From the NCBI GenBank assembly GCA_016710325.1, contig JADJXK010000002.1, positions 3,038,001-3,102,000 on the forward strand: a stretch of DNA of 64,000 nucleotides, read 5' to 3'. The position numbers and the translations under genes are program-made. The notes under the pieces are model-generated. The model was not told where the DNA came from and did no database searches. It saw only the letters and a program-made list of their open reading frames with translations. This DNA is from Candidatus Leptofilum proximum. GTDB lineage: Bacteria; Chloroflexota; Anaerolineae; Promineifilales; Promineifilaceae. Shown piece by piece: positions 26,866 to 35,207 of the stretch. How positions within the stretch are numbered: the stretch's first letter is position 1; every line of letters begins with the position of its first letter.

Positions 26866-26888
26866 TGGGCAGGTGTGCCCCTGAATTC

Positions 26889-27911
26889 CTACTGGCTCAG
26901 GATGGTAAGCACGGCCGTTTCCAACTCGCTCAAACCATCAATTACTTTTTGCTGACCGGACTGCACCTTTTGCACCTGATCCACCAGCTGGCCAGCCTGG
27001 TACGCTTCTAAAACATGGGGATGCACGTAATACTGGCGGCAGATGGGGTAGGTGTTGCCCAACTGCTCGGCGGCGTATTTTACGGCCGTTGTCAGGTTCT
27101 TTTCTGCCTGCGCTTCCGACTCGGCCGGGCCTAATTCTGCCAGCTTTTCGGCGGCACAGATGGTAGCCCCCCAGGTGCGGAAATCTTTGGCGGAAAAATC
27201 TTGGCCGGTGTGCTGGTGCAGGTAGTGGTTTACGTCGGTGGAGGTGAGATCATATCTCTCTCCGTCCTCCCCGATGTATTGGAACAAATGCTGTCCCGGT
27301 AGTTCCTGGCATTGTTGCACCTGCCGGGCCAGGCGGCGGTCTTGCAAGCTTACTTCCTGGTGCTTGCCCCCTTTCCCAGAAAAGGAAAAGGTGACGTAAC
27401 TGCCGGAAACGGCCGTGTGCGCATCATGCAGCGTGGTCAGGCCGAAACTGCCGTTGGCCTGGGTATAAGCTGCGTTACCAACACGCAGCAGCGTTTTGTC
27501 TAGCAAGCTCACCACCAGCGCCACCACCCGCGCCCAAGACAGCTTGTGGCTGCGCATATCGGCGTCCACCTGGGCACGCAGAGCAGGCAGCGCTTCACCA
27601 AAGGCCCGCATACGGCCGAACTTCACCTGGTTGCGCACTTCCTCCCAGTCCGGGTGGTAAATGTACTGCTTGCGTCCTTTTTCATCCCGCCCGGTGGCCT
27701 GAATGTGGCCGTCGGGCGAACGACAAATCCACACGTCCGTCCAGGCAGGGGGAATGACCAGCGCCTCCAGGCGGCTGCGGATCTTTTCATCGGTAATGTG
27801 ATTGTCTTTTTCGTCCAGGAAAGTAAAACCACGCCCCCACCGCTTGCGGTGGTAACCTGGTTCGCTGTCGTTGACGTAGCACAAGTTGGCCTGCTGTGCG
27901 AGTTCTTCCAT
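26889..27911 (-). CDS. DNA topoisomerase IB (poxvirus-like)
   Basis: 340 residues, the usual bacterial TopIB size. N-terminal domain: GRGFTFLDEKDNHITDE and VIPPAWTDVWICRSPDGHIQATGRD. Catalytic domain: GNAAYTQANGSFGLTTL, FRTWGAT and the active-site region CRQYYVHPHVLEAY with the nucleophilic tyrosine before VHP. It relaxes supercoils of both signs by a 3'-phosphotyrosyl intermediate. Usually accessory in bacteria. Neighbours YciF, ChaB and PRC-barrel genes on the same strand are a common stress-associated company for this enzyme. Confidence 0.93.
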   Translation of the reverse strand: MEELAQQANLCYVNDSEPGYHRKRWGRGFTFLDEKDNHITDEKIRSRLEALVIPPAWTDVWICRSPDGHIQATGRDEKGRKQYIYHPDWEEVRNQVKFGRMRAFGEALPALRAQVDADMRSHKLSWARVVALVVSLLDKTLLRVGNAAYTQANGSFGLTTLHDAHTAVSGSYVTFSFSGKGGKHQEVSLQDRRLARQVQQCQELPGQHLFQYIGEDGERYDLTSTDVNHYLHQHTGQDFSAKDFRTWGATICAAEKLAELGPAESEAQAEKNLTTAVKYAAEQLGNTYPICRQYYVHPHVLEAYQAGQLVDQVQKVQSGQQKVIDGLSELETAVLTILSQ

Positions 27912-27928
27912 CAGGTTCTATTGAAAAA

Positions 27929-27957
27929 AGCACTGGCGTTTGTATAACGCCAGTGCT
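27929..27957 (-). terminator. Rho-independent terminator after the yciF gene
   Basis: A 12-bp perfect stem (AGCACTGGCGTT / AACGCCAGTGCT) with a 5-base loop, followed on the minus strand by a run of six Ts. It ends the message of the ferritin-like gene and separates it from topoisomerase IB. Confidence 0.9.
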
Positions 27958-27985
27958 TGTGTGCTTTTGGGTTGCCTGTCAGGCT

Positions 27986-28495
27986 TTAGGCGCGGGCATC
28001 CTCGTTGATGCCGCTGCTGAGCCAGCCGCCTTCCGCCAACTTCGTCAATTTTTTGTTGGTGGCGCCTTCCTCATCGAGGGTCTCTTGCAGCCAGTTGGCC
28101 ATGTCGTCATAGCCAAGCTCTTCGGCGTAGGTGCGGGCTGTGCCATAAGCCGCGATTTCGTAATGCTCCACGCGCTGCGCCGCACCAATCAGGGCGGCAT
28201 CTTTCACCACGGAGTCGCCTGACGCATTGATGATGGATTCCCCTTCTTTCACCAGGCCCTTCATCGCTTCGCATTCTTCTCCGGAGCTGGTGGTGCCCAG
28301 GCGGGTGAAGATCTTATCCAGGCGCGACACGTGGTTGCGCGTCTGGTCCAGGTGATGGTTGAAGGCCTGTTTTAGATCTGGGGTCGTTGCAGCGCTGGCC
28401 ATCTTGGGCAGGGCGGTCACCAGCTGCTGCTCTGCGCTGTAGAGGTCGCGTAATTCGTGAACAAATAAATCGTGCAGATTACTTAAGTGGTGCAT
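27986..28495 (-). CDS. yciF: YciF/DUF892 ferritin-like stress protein
   Basis: 169 residues. Full-length DUF892 pattern: LHDLFVHELRDLYSAEQQLVTALPKM, then helices with HLDQTRNHVSRLDKIF and QRVEHYEIAAYGTARTYAE, giving the Glu and His residues of a di-iron four-helix bundle (E..H / E..H). YciF proteins form dimers and rise under osmotic, radiation or acid stress, although their chemistry is not settled. The last residues DARA are typical of nothing in particular. Terminator immediately downstream. Confidence 0.93.
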   Translation of the reverse strand: MHHLSNLHDLFVHELRDLYSAEQQLVTALPKMASAATTPDLKQAFNHHLDQTRNHVSRLDKIFTRLGTTSSGEECEAMKGLVKEGESIINASGDSVVKDAALIGAAQRVEHYEIAAYGTARTYAEELGYDDMANWLQETLDEEGATNKKLTKLAEGGWLSSGINEDARA

Positions 28496-28675
28496 CTTGA
28501 TTTTACCTCCAATAAGCTATTTAGTAAGTAGGGGTTTACTCTGCGCTATGTGCTGCCATTTGCTTCCTGGCAAGCAGCGCAGTTTTTACATTAACGAGTA
28601 TACAAAGGGCAGCTTGTTTCCGAATGTGCTGCAGGCACAAGTGGAGGATACAGAATGTGTATATCTTGGGGCAGC

Positions 28676-28906
28676 TTACTCTTTTTGCACCCAACGGCCG
28701 TCATCATTCTTCTCGTACTTCTTTTTCACCGCCGACCAGGCCACCTTGTGCGCCGTCTCTTCACGATCGGCATCGCCGCGCCGTTCCGAGGGATCGTCAT
28801 ATTCATCCCAGGCGCTGTTGTAGGCTGCCTGGTAAATTTCCTGGGCATGTTTGGGCAGGTTGTCACGGACACTGTCCGGTAAGTCAGAAAGATTTTTGTA
28901 GGGCAT
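28676..28906 (-). CDS. chaB: ChaB-family small stress protein
   Basis: 76 residues with the complete ChaB pattern: MPYKNLSDLPDSVRDNLPKHAQEIYQAAYNSAW (first helices) and a C-terminal VAWSAVKKKYEKNDDGRWV. ChaB was named as a putative regulator of the cation antiporter ChaA in E. coli, but the family is widespread without it, often beside yciF-like and PRC-barrel genes, as here. Function in this organism is therefore not known beyond an association with stress genes. Confidence 0.92.
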   Translation of the reverse strand: MPYKNLSDLPDSVRDNLPKHAQEIYQAAYNSAWDEYDDPSERRGDADREETAHKVAWSAVKKKYEKNDDGRWVQKE

Positions 28907-28999
28907 TTTGTTTTCTCCTTATGTCCGAGGCTGTGTTTTACGCCTCAAACGTTTCGCAGCCCATCGCTCTACTTTTACCCGGCACAACCCTCTTAAAAA

Positions 29000-29032
29000 G
29001 AAGGAACCGAATCGGTGAGATTCGGTTCCTTC
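29000..29032 (-). terminator. Rho-independent terminator after the PRC-barrel gene
   Basis: A 14-bp perfect stem (GAAGGAACCGAATC and complement) with loop GGTGA, followed on the minus strand by TTTTT. It lies between the PRC-barrel gene and chaB. Confidence 0.88.
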
Positions 29033-29165
29033 ACGGGAAGAAGAACGGTCCAGGAGAGCAGACCACGAGGGCAAATTTAGAACTGTCCTGGTCAGGTAAG
29101 AGCCGGTAAAAAAGAAATAAAAATAAATCCGCCTCTACCCGAAGGTCAGTTGTGTCGAACTTCTT

Positions 29166-29519
29166 TTAGGAATAAGAGTAGCCATAGTGGCTGTAAACAT
29201 TATTCAGCCAGGCTGAAGTGGCTACCTGCGGCCAGTTGTCTTTATCAAAACCTGGCGCATTTTTCAGCACTTCTTTGTCCACGTTGAGGACAATTTCTTC
29301 ACGGTGTTGGTCAACGGAGAATGCATTCCAGGGAATAGCAAACAGCTTATCGCCCAGTCCCATGAATCCGCCAAAAGAGAGGACGGCGTAGGCCACACGG
29401 CCGTTGCTCAAATCCACCATTAGTTCTTCCAGTTCACCCAGGTTTTCGCCAGCTTTGTTGACCACATCGGTCCCTTTTAGGCTGCCAGCTGATAGCAGAT
29501 TCACGCTGTTACTTTCCAT
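29166..29519 (-). CDS. PRC-barrel domain protein
   Basis: 117 residues. The N-terminal two thirds is a PRC barrel: LLSAGSLKGTDVVNKAGENLG, ELEELMVDLSNGRVAYAVLSFGG and FMGLGDKLFAIPWNAFSVD. The tail ends with aromatic residues (VYSHYGYSYS). Such small proteins occur near osmotic and oxidative stress genes; the photosynthetic reaction-centre H relationship is only structural. Same strand and neighbourhood as chaB, yciF and topoisomerase IB. Confidence 0.9.
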   Translation of the reverse strand: MESNSVNLLSAGSLKGTDVVNKAGENLGELEELMVDLSNGRVAYAVLSFGGFMGLGDKLFAIPWNAFSVDQHREEIVLNVDKEVLKNAPGFDKDNWPQVATSAWLNNVYSHYGYSYS

Positions 29520-29841
29520 TGCATATCTCCTTATGCTTCAAGGACTTTAGCTTGTCGTTTAACCGATCAAAACTTGGTCTCTCACGTTGATAAAAGCTTA
29601 TGACCCCAAGTATAGGCAATGGTGCGCCGCGTTCTATGGGCAGAGATACAAATGCGGGGTATACAAAATGTATATTTCGGCCGGGTTTGCAGCCAGCCCA
29701 CCCATTACTGCCAGACAGTTTGCCCTAACCCCTGGTATCCGCGACAACTGTTTATCTAAAAGGTTACTTTTGACACCACCCAGCAAGAGGCCGCGCGCTA
29801 TACTACCCTTCATACTCGTGATTATTTTGTTGAGGATAGTT
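29520..29841 (+). other. Intergenic region upstream of the decarboxylase operon
   Basis: No gene supported. The frame of mmdA is open through much of it, but the predicted extension has no homology-like pattern and the RBS-linked ATG is at 29842. A TTGACA (29770-29775) and TATACT (29799-29804) are present but 23 bases apart, too far for a standard promoter. Confidence 0.55.
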
Positions 29842-31395
29842 ATGCTTGTAGATGATCCACGTATTTTAGAATTGCGCGCCATGCGCGAGAAAGTTCGTCA
29901 GGGTGGAGGGCCAGAGAGAATCGCCACCCAACATGCCAAAGGTAAACTGACAGCTCGTGAACGACTGGAGCTCTTGCTAGACCCAGGGACGTTCAATGAA
30001 TTGGAACCCTACATCGTCAATCAGGGTGACGAGATGGGTCTATCCACGACCCAATATCCCGGTGATGGGGTTATCACGGGGTATGGGCTAATAGACGGCC
30101 GTACCGTCTACGTCTATGCTCAGGACTTCACCATTTATGGCGGTACCTTGGGCGAAATGCACAGCCAAAAAATCTGCCGGATACTCGACCTGGCCGTACG
30201 CAACGGCGTCCCCATCATCGGCCTGCTGGATTCAGGTGGGGCACGCATTCAGGAAGGTGTGAAAAGCCTGGGTGGTTACGCCGAAATTTTTCGCCGTAAC
30301 GCCCTCTATTCCGGCGTCGTCCCCCAAATCAGTTTACTACTCGGCCCGTGCGCTGGCGGCGCGGCCTACTCGCCTGCCCTCACCGACCTGATCATCATGG
30401 TGGAGAAAACCTCCTTCATGTTCCTAACCGGTCCCGACGTGATCAAAGCCGTCACCGGGGAAGTGATAGATGCCGAGAGCCTGGGCGGAGCCGAGGTCCA
30501 CCTCTCCATCAGCGGCACGGCCTCACTGTGTACCCCCACCGAAGCGGAGGCGTTGGCCTTGTGCCGCCGCGTCCTCAGCTACCTGCCCTCCAATAACGTA
30601 GAAAACCCACCCTACGCACCCACCGACGATGATCCCATGCGCATGGATGCCGAGCTAAACAGCATCATTCCCCTCGACTCGTCCACGCCCTACCAGATGC
30701 ATGAAGTTATCGAGCGTGTCGTTGATCATGGCTCCTTTTTAGAACTGCATCCTACCTGGGCTGGCAACGTCATTGTTGGGCTGGCACGCATTGGCGGGCA
30801 CAGCATCGGCATTGTGGCCCAAGAGCCAAGTGTCATGGCCGGGGTAATCGACATTGACGCAGCCGACAAGATGACCCGCTTTGTGCGCATGTGCGACTGT
30901 TTCAATATTCCGCTGGTAACGTTTGTGGATTCGCCCGGTTTTTTGCCAGGGATAGACCAGGAGCATCGGGGCATCATCCGCCACGGAGCCAAAGTGCTGT
31001 ACGCCTACTCAGAGGCGACCGTGCCCAAAGTGACGGTCATCATGCGCAAAGCATACGGTGGCGCTTACGTGGTGATGAGCAGCAAATACCTGGGTACAGA
31101 TGTCACCTACGCCTGGCCCAGTGCCGAAATCGCCGTTTTGGGCGCGGACGGAGCGGTGAACATTTTGTTTAGAAAAGAGATTGCCGCGGCGGCTGATCCG
31201 GCCGCCGAACGGGAGCGGCTGGCCAATGAATATCGGCTGCAGTTCAGCAATCCCTATCATGCGGCCAGAGAAGGTTACGTGGATGATATTCTAGAGCCAT
31301 GGGAGACGCGCCCCAAAATCATCACGGCGCTGACGGCTTTGCGCGATAAATTTTCTTCCGCGCCGCGCCGCAAACATGGCAATATCCCTGTCTAA
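29842..31395 (+). CDS. mmdA: Methylmalonyl-CoA decarboxylase alpha (carboxyltransferase) subunit
   Basis: 517 residues from the ATG after GAGGATAGTT. It is a complete acyl-CoA carboxyltransferase: GKLTARERLELLLDPGTF at the start, GARIQEGVKSLGGYAEIF, LLGPCAGGAAYSPALTDLI (acyl-CoA oxyanion loops), then FVDSPGFLPG and KAYGGAYVVMSSK. With the following three genes it forms a Na+-pumping decarboxylase: this subunit transfers CO2 from methylmalonyl-CoA (or a similar acyl-CoA) to biotin. The same subunit type serves propionyl-CoA carboxylase; the linked OadG- and OadB-like genes decide in favour of the Na+ pump. Confidence 0.9.
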   Translation: MLVDDPRILELRAMREKVRQGGGPERIATQHAKGKLTARERLELLLDPGTFNELEPYIVNQGDEMGLSTTQYPGDGVITGYGLIDGRTVYVYAQDFTIYGGTLGEMHSQKICRILDLAVRNGVPIIGLLDSGGARIQEGVKSLGGYAEIFRRNALYSGVVPQISLLLGPCAGGAAYSPALTDLIIMVEKTSFMFLTGPDVIKAVTGEVIDAESLGGAEVHLSISGTASLCTPTEAEALALCRRVLSYLPSNNVENPPYAPTDDDPMRMDAELNSIIPLDSSTPYQMHEVIERVVDHGSFLELHPTWAGNVIVGLARIGGHSIGIVAQEPSVMAGVIDIDAADKMTRFVRMCDCFNIPLVTFVDSPGFLPGIDQEHRGIIRHGAKVLYAYSEATVPKVTVIMRKAYGGAYVVMSSKYLGTDVTYAWPSAEIAVLGADGAVNILFRKEIAAAADPAAERERLANEYRLQFSNPYHAAREGYVDDILEPWETRPKIITALTALRDKFSSAPRRKHGNIPV

Positions 31396-31410
31396 TAAAG
31401 TAGAAATATT

Positions 31411-31737
31411 ATGCCTGAGACGCTCATAGTAGCCCTTCAAATTGCTTTTGTTGGTATTTCGCTTGTTTTCATTTCAATCCTGATGTTCTGGCTGATCATC
31501 TCGCTTCTGGTGAAGGCAACGGCCGAACGGGATGCGGAGCCGGTCGTGGTAGTGGTTGCTCATGATGAAGCGGAGCAAGAACGGAAACGGCGGGCAGTGG
31601 CAACGGCCGTTGCCCTGGCCCTGGCCTTAACTGAGACAAAACCCCGCGTCCTCCCCACACTGCCCACGCCCATCGTCAGCGCCTGGCAAGCCGTCATGCG
31701 CAGCAGCATACTAGACAAAAGAGGACCCGTCCGATGA
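31411..31737 (+). CDS. mmdD: Na+-pumping decarboxylase small membrane subunit (OadG/MmdD-like)
   Basis: 108 residues with one strong N-terminal membrane helix (ALQIAFVGISLVFISILMFW) and a long charged, Ala-rich tail with a RKRRAVATAVALALAL region. This is the architecture of OadG/MmdD, which anchors and stabilises the decarboxylase complex and often binds zinc in the tail. Sequence is poorly conserved in the family; position between mmdA and the biotin carrier, with 4-base overlap into the latter, supports it. Confidence 0.85.
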   Translation: MPETLIVALQIAFVGISLVFISILMFWLIISLLVKATAERDAEPVVVVVAHDEAEQERKRRAVATAVALALALTETKPRVLPTLPTPIVSAWQAVMRSSILDKRGPVR

Positions 31738-32186
31738 ACTACATCGTCAAAATAGATAACCAGACCTACACCGTGGCAATCGGCGATCTGTCTGCCCGGC
31801 CCATCATTGCCACCATCAACGACGAACAATTCGAAGTCTGGCCGGAGCTGGAGCATGGCAGACCAGCAGCCTCGGCGTCGCTAAACGGCACCCACCCAGC
31901 GCTGCCGCGCCAGACTTCTGTGTTACCGCTGCCACAGTCGAGCGTACCCACGGCTCCGGCTGGTAAACGTAGCAAAGTCGTACGCGCCCCCATCCCCGGC
32001 ACCATCACCGAAGTCCTGGTCCAGGCCGGGCAGTCCGTGACGGCCAGGCAGCCCTTGTGCCTGTTGGAGGCCATGAAGATGAACAACACCATCTACGCCC
32101 CCCACGCTGGCGTCATTGCCAACGTCGCCGTTGCCGTGGGGCAGCATGTGAAACACAGCGACATCATGATTGAATTTGCCGATTAG
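31734..32186 (+). CDS. mmdC: Biotin carrier subunit of the Na+-pumping decarboxylase
   Basis: 150 residues: an N-terminal segment, a Pro/Ala-rich linker (PLPQSSVPTAPAGKRSK), and a C-terminal biotinyl domain with the biotin-lysine motif LLEAMKMNNTIYAPHAG and the closing GQHVKHSDIMIEF. It shuttles CO2 on biotin between the carboxyltransferase and the membrane beta subunit. ATG overlaps the mmdD stop. Confidence 0.92.
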   Translation: MNYIVKIDNQTYTVAIGDLSARPIIATINDEQFEVWPELEHGRPAASASLNGTHPALPRQTSVLPLPQSSVPTAPAGKRSKVVRAPIPGTITEVLVQAGQSVTARQPLCLLEAMKMNNTIYAPHAGVIANVAVAVGQHVKHSDIMIEFAD

Positions 32187-32191
32187 TAACC

Positions 32192-33319
32192 ATGGATTTT
32201 GCACAATTTCTTCCTGAACTATTAAAGGGCATCACCAATCTTACGCTGGGCAATGTCCTGATGATCCTGGCGGGCGGCGTTTTGATTGCCCTGGCCATCA
32301 TCAAAAAATATGAGCCTATCTTGCTGCTGCCCATTGGTTTTGGCTGCCTGTTAGCCAATATCCCGCAATCGGGCATGACCGAGGGTGAAGGGTTGTTCAG
32401 CCTGCTTTATGCCGTGGGCATCAGCACGGAGCTGTTTCCGCTGCTCATTTTCATTGGCGTGGGGGCGATGATTGACTTTAGCCCTTTGATGGCCCAGCCA
32501 AGAATGGTGTTATTGGGCGCAGCCGGCCAGTTTGGTATTTTTGGCACGCTGATCCTGGCTACCTTACTGGGCTTCCCGCTCAACGAAGCGGCTTCCATCG
32601 GTGTGATTGGCGCGATTGATGGCCCTACCTCTATCTTTGTGTCCAGCCAGTTGGCCCCCCGGCTGCTGGCGCCCATCGCCGTGGCCGCTTACTCCTACAT
32701 GAGCCTGGTTCCCATCATCCAGCCGCCGCTGATGCGCCTGCTGACGACCGAAAAAGAGCGGCGCATTCGCATGGTGTATGCCCCCCGGCCTGTTTCCCGG
32801 CGGGCGCGAATCCTGTTCCCCGTAGTCATTACGCTGGTTGTAGGTTTGTTGATGCCGCCCGCGCTGCCGCTCATCAGCATGCTGATGTTGGGCAATTTGA
32901 TGCGCGAAAGCGGGGTGGTGGAAGGGTTGAGCAAGTCGGCGCAGAATGAAATTGCCAATGTGGCGACGCTCTTTTTGGGGGTAACCATTGGCTCCACCAT
33001 GAGCGCCAGCACGTTCCTCGTATGGGATACCTTGAGTATTCTGGTACTGGGGCTGGTCGCTTTTGCCCTGGATACAGTGGCTGGTTTGTTATTGGGCAAG
33101 GTCATGACGCTGCTCAGCAGAGGCACGATTAATCCCTTGTTGGGTGCAGCAGGCATCAGCGCCTTTCCGATGGCTGGTCGTCTGGTGGCCAAAATGGCGC
33201 AGGATGAAGATCTGGACAATTATCTGTTGATGCACGCCATGGGGGCCAACACAGCCGGGCAGCTGGCCAGCGTGATCGCCGGTGGGGTGCTCCTGGCGCT
33301 GGTAACAGGCAGTCTGTAA
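32192..33319 (+). CDS. mmdB: Na+-translocating decarboxylase beta subunit (OadB/MmdB-like)
   Basis: 375 residues, nine or so membrane helices. Family signatures are clear: LLLPIGFGCLLANIPQ, FIGVGAMIDFSPLMAQP (with the Na+-ligand Asp), IGVIGAIDGPTSIFVSSQLAP, and NEIANVATLFLGVTIGSTMSASTFL, ending with MHAMGANTAGQLASVIAGGVLLAL. It decarboxylates carboxybiotin and uses the energy to export about two Na+. Starts 6 bases after mmdC. The operon lets the cell conserve energy from a CoA-thioester decarboxylation, e.g. in propionate or succinate fermentation; the exact acyl-CoA cannot be read from sequence. Confidence 0.95.
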   Translation: MDFAQFLPELLKGITNLTLGNVLMILAGGVLIALAIIKKYEPILLLPIGFGCLLANIPQSGMTEGEGLFSLLYAVGISTELFPLLIFIGVGAMIDFSPLMAQPRMVLLGAAGQFGIFGTLILATLLGFPLNEAASIGVIGAIDGPTSIFVSSQLAPRLLAPIAVAAYSYMSLVPIIQPPLMRLLTTEKERRIRMVYAPRPVSRRARILFPVVITLVVGLLMPPALPLISMLMLGNLMRESGVVEGLSKSAQNEIANVATLFLGVTIGSTMSASTFLVWDTLSILVLGLVAFALDTVAGLLLGKVMTLLSRGTINPLLGAAGISAFPMAGRLVAKMAQDEDLDNYLLMHAMGANTAGQLASVIAGGVLLALVTGSL

Positions 33320-33383
33320 GGCGGAGCGGAACGGCCGTTTCGCCGCCTCGCCCCTCCTGCCGATAGCTGTTAAAATGGTCTTA

Positions 33384-33478
33384 CCAGGCGATGAAGCTCG
33401 CCATCTCCATTCCGAGAAAACCGCCACCTGGCTGATAGCTTCTACCAACGAGCATTGCCGTGGTAGAAGCTTTTTTGT
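33384..33478 (+). promoter_or_regulatory. Fluoride (crcB) riboswitch with built-in terminator
   Basis: GGCGATGAAGCTCGCC, then AACCGCCACCTGGCTGATAG and CTTCTACC match the fluoride riboswitch core (GATGAxGCxCGCC ... GCCxxxxGGCTGATxGCxTCTAC). GAAGCT and AGCTTC form the ligand-dependent helix. AGCTTCTACCA (33437-33447) can instead pair with TGGTAGAAGCT (33461-33471), followed by TTTTTT, making a terminator. Fluoride binding should therefore prevent termination and allow fluC expression. A 20-base insert between the first hairpin and the AACC segment is longer than in compact examples. Confidence 0.9.
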
Positions 33479-33521
33479 TACCGGCGGCCCGCTTGTTGTG
33501 TCCAAATGAAGGAGTTTGCTG

Positions 33522-33908
33522 TTGAATCGTTATCTGTTGATCGCCGTGGGCGCGGCGCTGGGGGCCAATGCGCGCTACCTGGTGGGCGTGTGGACCAGCG
33601 GCCGTTTTGGCGCAGATTTCCCCTACGGCACGTTTTTGGTCAACATCATCGGCAGTTTTGTGCTGGGCTTTTTGCTCAGCCTGGGCACAGGGCGGCTGTC
33701 GCTCTCGCCAGAGGCGCGCCTGCTGCTGACGGTAGGCTTTTTGGGGGCGTTTACTACCTTTTCTTCGTATGCAGTAGAAAGTTTGAATTTGTGGCGCGAT
33801 GCGGGAGCATGGCGCAGTCTGCTTAACGTGTTGGGCAACAATGTGGTGGGATTGTTAGCGGCCGTTTTCGGCCGGGCATTAGCCGAATGGCTGCAAAGGG
33901 GAGGCTGA
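33522..33908 (+). CDS. crcB: Fluoride channel FluC/CrcB
   Basis: 128 residues, four membrane helices, dual-topology type. Key motifs: ALGANARYLVGVW (conserved GxxxRY), GTFLVNIIGSFVLGFL (Asn of the Na+/F- site) and GFLGAFTTFSSYAVES (the TTFSS phenyl/threonine track). The start is set by the GAAGGAG at 33508-33514, 7 bases before TTG 33522; a TTG at 33516 is too close to it. The channel exports fluoride down its gradient. Controlled by the riboswitch immediately upstream and followed 3 bases later by the DUF190 gene. Confidence 0.95.
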   Translation: MNRYLLIAVGAALGANARYLVGVWTSGRFGADFPYGTFLVNIIGSFVLGFLLSLGTGRLSLSPEARLLLTVGFLGAFTTFSSYAVESLNLWRDAGAWRSLLNVLGNNVVGLLAAVFGRALAEWLQRGG

Positions 33909-33911
33909 ACG

Positions 33912-35207
33912 ATGCAGTTACAAGGTAAAGCTGTACGCGTAACAATTTATATTGGCGAAAGTGATCATTACCAGGGCAAATCGCTCTACATGGCAATTTT
34001 GCGCTTCCTCAAGCAAGAAGGCGCTTCCGGGGCGACCGTGCTGCGGGGGTTGGCCGGGTTTGGTGCCCACAGCCGCATTCACACCGCCACCCTGGTGGAC
34101 CTCTCCGCCGACCTGCCGATTCGCGTGGAGTGGATCGACCAGGCAGACCTGGTGGATCGTTTGCTGCCCCAGCTGCGGCAGATGGTCAACGATGGTCTGA
34201 TCACCGTGGAGGAAGTAGATGTGGTGCAGTACGCGCCGGGCCGCCGCCCGGACCCGCTGGCCCAACCCGTGCAGGACGTAATGCGCACGGCCGTTGTCTC
34301 CGTCCCGCCCCACACATCCGCTGCCGAAATCGTGTCGCTGCTGCTGCAAAAGGGGTATCGCAGCCTGCCGGTGGTGGCTGAAAACGGCCGTCTCCAGGGC
34401 ATCATCACCGACGGCGACCTGCTGCGCCGCACCCAGCTGGCCGCCCGGCTGGACCTTCAGGCTGCCCTGCCCACCGCCGATTGGCAGCAGCAGCTGGCGG
34501 CCTTGCGCGATCAGGGACAAACGGCCGAATCTCTCATGAGCCAGCCCGTCATCACCGTGGCCGCCAGTGCCCCGCTGCGCCAGGCCGTGCAGCAGATGGT
34601 GGAGCACGATTTGAAGCGCCTGCCGGTGGTGGATAGTGACGGCCGTCTGGCAGGGTGGATCAGCCGCGTCGATATTTTGCGCCAGATGGAATACCACCAG
34701 CCGGTCGTGGAATCAGACCAGGAACTACCTTCACCCGGCCAAACTATTCGCGATTTGATGTACGAGGAAGTACCTGCCGTGCCCCCACACGCCACGCTGG
34801 ATCAGGTGGTGCAGGCGCTGGAGAAAAACCGCCGACGACGGGCCGTGGTGGTGAATGAAGCCCGGCAGGTGCTGGGCATCATCACCGATGGCGATTTGCT
34901 GCGCCGCAGCCGCCAGGAAGCTCACCCCGGTCTCATAGCCCGCCTGCGCCGCCTGGTCACCGGCCAGCCAGACGACACGCCACGACCACGCTGGCAAACC
35001 GCGGAACTGGCCGCCGAAACGGCCGCCGACCTGATGACCGCGCCAACCATCACCATCGCCGCCGACGCTGCGCCCGCGGCCGCCCTGCAGCTGATGGTGC
35101 AGCACAAGGTGAAACGGTTACCAGTGGTGGATGAAAACGGCCGTTTGGTGGGGCTGTTGGGCCGGGCCAGCCTGCTGCGGGGATTGGTGGACGAGGTAAA
35201 CAATTAG
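33912..35207 (+). CDS. DUF190 (PII-like) protein fused to four CBS domains
   Basis: 431 residues. Residues 1-110 are a DUF190 domain (VRVTIYIGESDHYQGKSLYM, GLAGFGAHSRIHTATLVDLS), a PII-like fold often encoded with crcB. Four CBS domains follow near residues 120-175, 205-260, 268-325 and 370-425, each with a DGDLLRR or related ending. CBS pairs bind adenine nucleotides, so the protein may couple energy state to fluoride export or act on another membrane protein. A DUF190 with one CBS pair is commoner; two pairs are unusual. It shares the message controlled by the fluoride riboswitch and its 3' end overlaps the convergent TPR gene by 4 bases. Confidence 0.9.
   Translation: MQLQGKAVRVTIYIGESDHYQGKSLYMAILRFLKQEGASGATVLRGLAGFGAHSRIHTATLVDLSADLPIRVEWIDQADLVDRLLPQLRQMVNDGLITVEEVDVVQYAPGRRPDPLAQPVQDVMRTAVVSVPPHTSAAEIVSLLLQKGYRSLPVVAENGRLQGIITDGDLLRRTQLAARLDLQAALPTADWQQQLAALRDQGQTAESLMSQPVITVAASAPLRQAVQQMVEHDLKRLPVVDSDGRLAGWISRVDILRQMEYHQPVVESDQELPSPGQTIRDLMYEEVPAVPPHATLDQVVQALEKNRRRRAVVVNEARQVLGIITDGDLLRRSRQEAHPGLIARLRRLVTGQPDDTPRPRWQTAELAAETAADLMTAPTITIAADAAPAAALQLMVQHKVKRLPVVDENGRLVGLLGRASLLRGLVDEVNN

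Noticed and set aside
29770..29804. TTGACA and TATACT as a promoter of the decarboxylase operon
   Set aside because: The spacing is 23 bases, outside the range for sigma-70 promoters; neither has a better partner.
29587..29841. 85-codon N-terminal extension of mmdA
   Set aside because: No matching domain; the ATG at 29842 has GAGGATAG upstream and starts exactly at the family's usual N-terminus.
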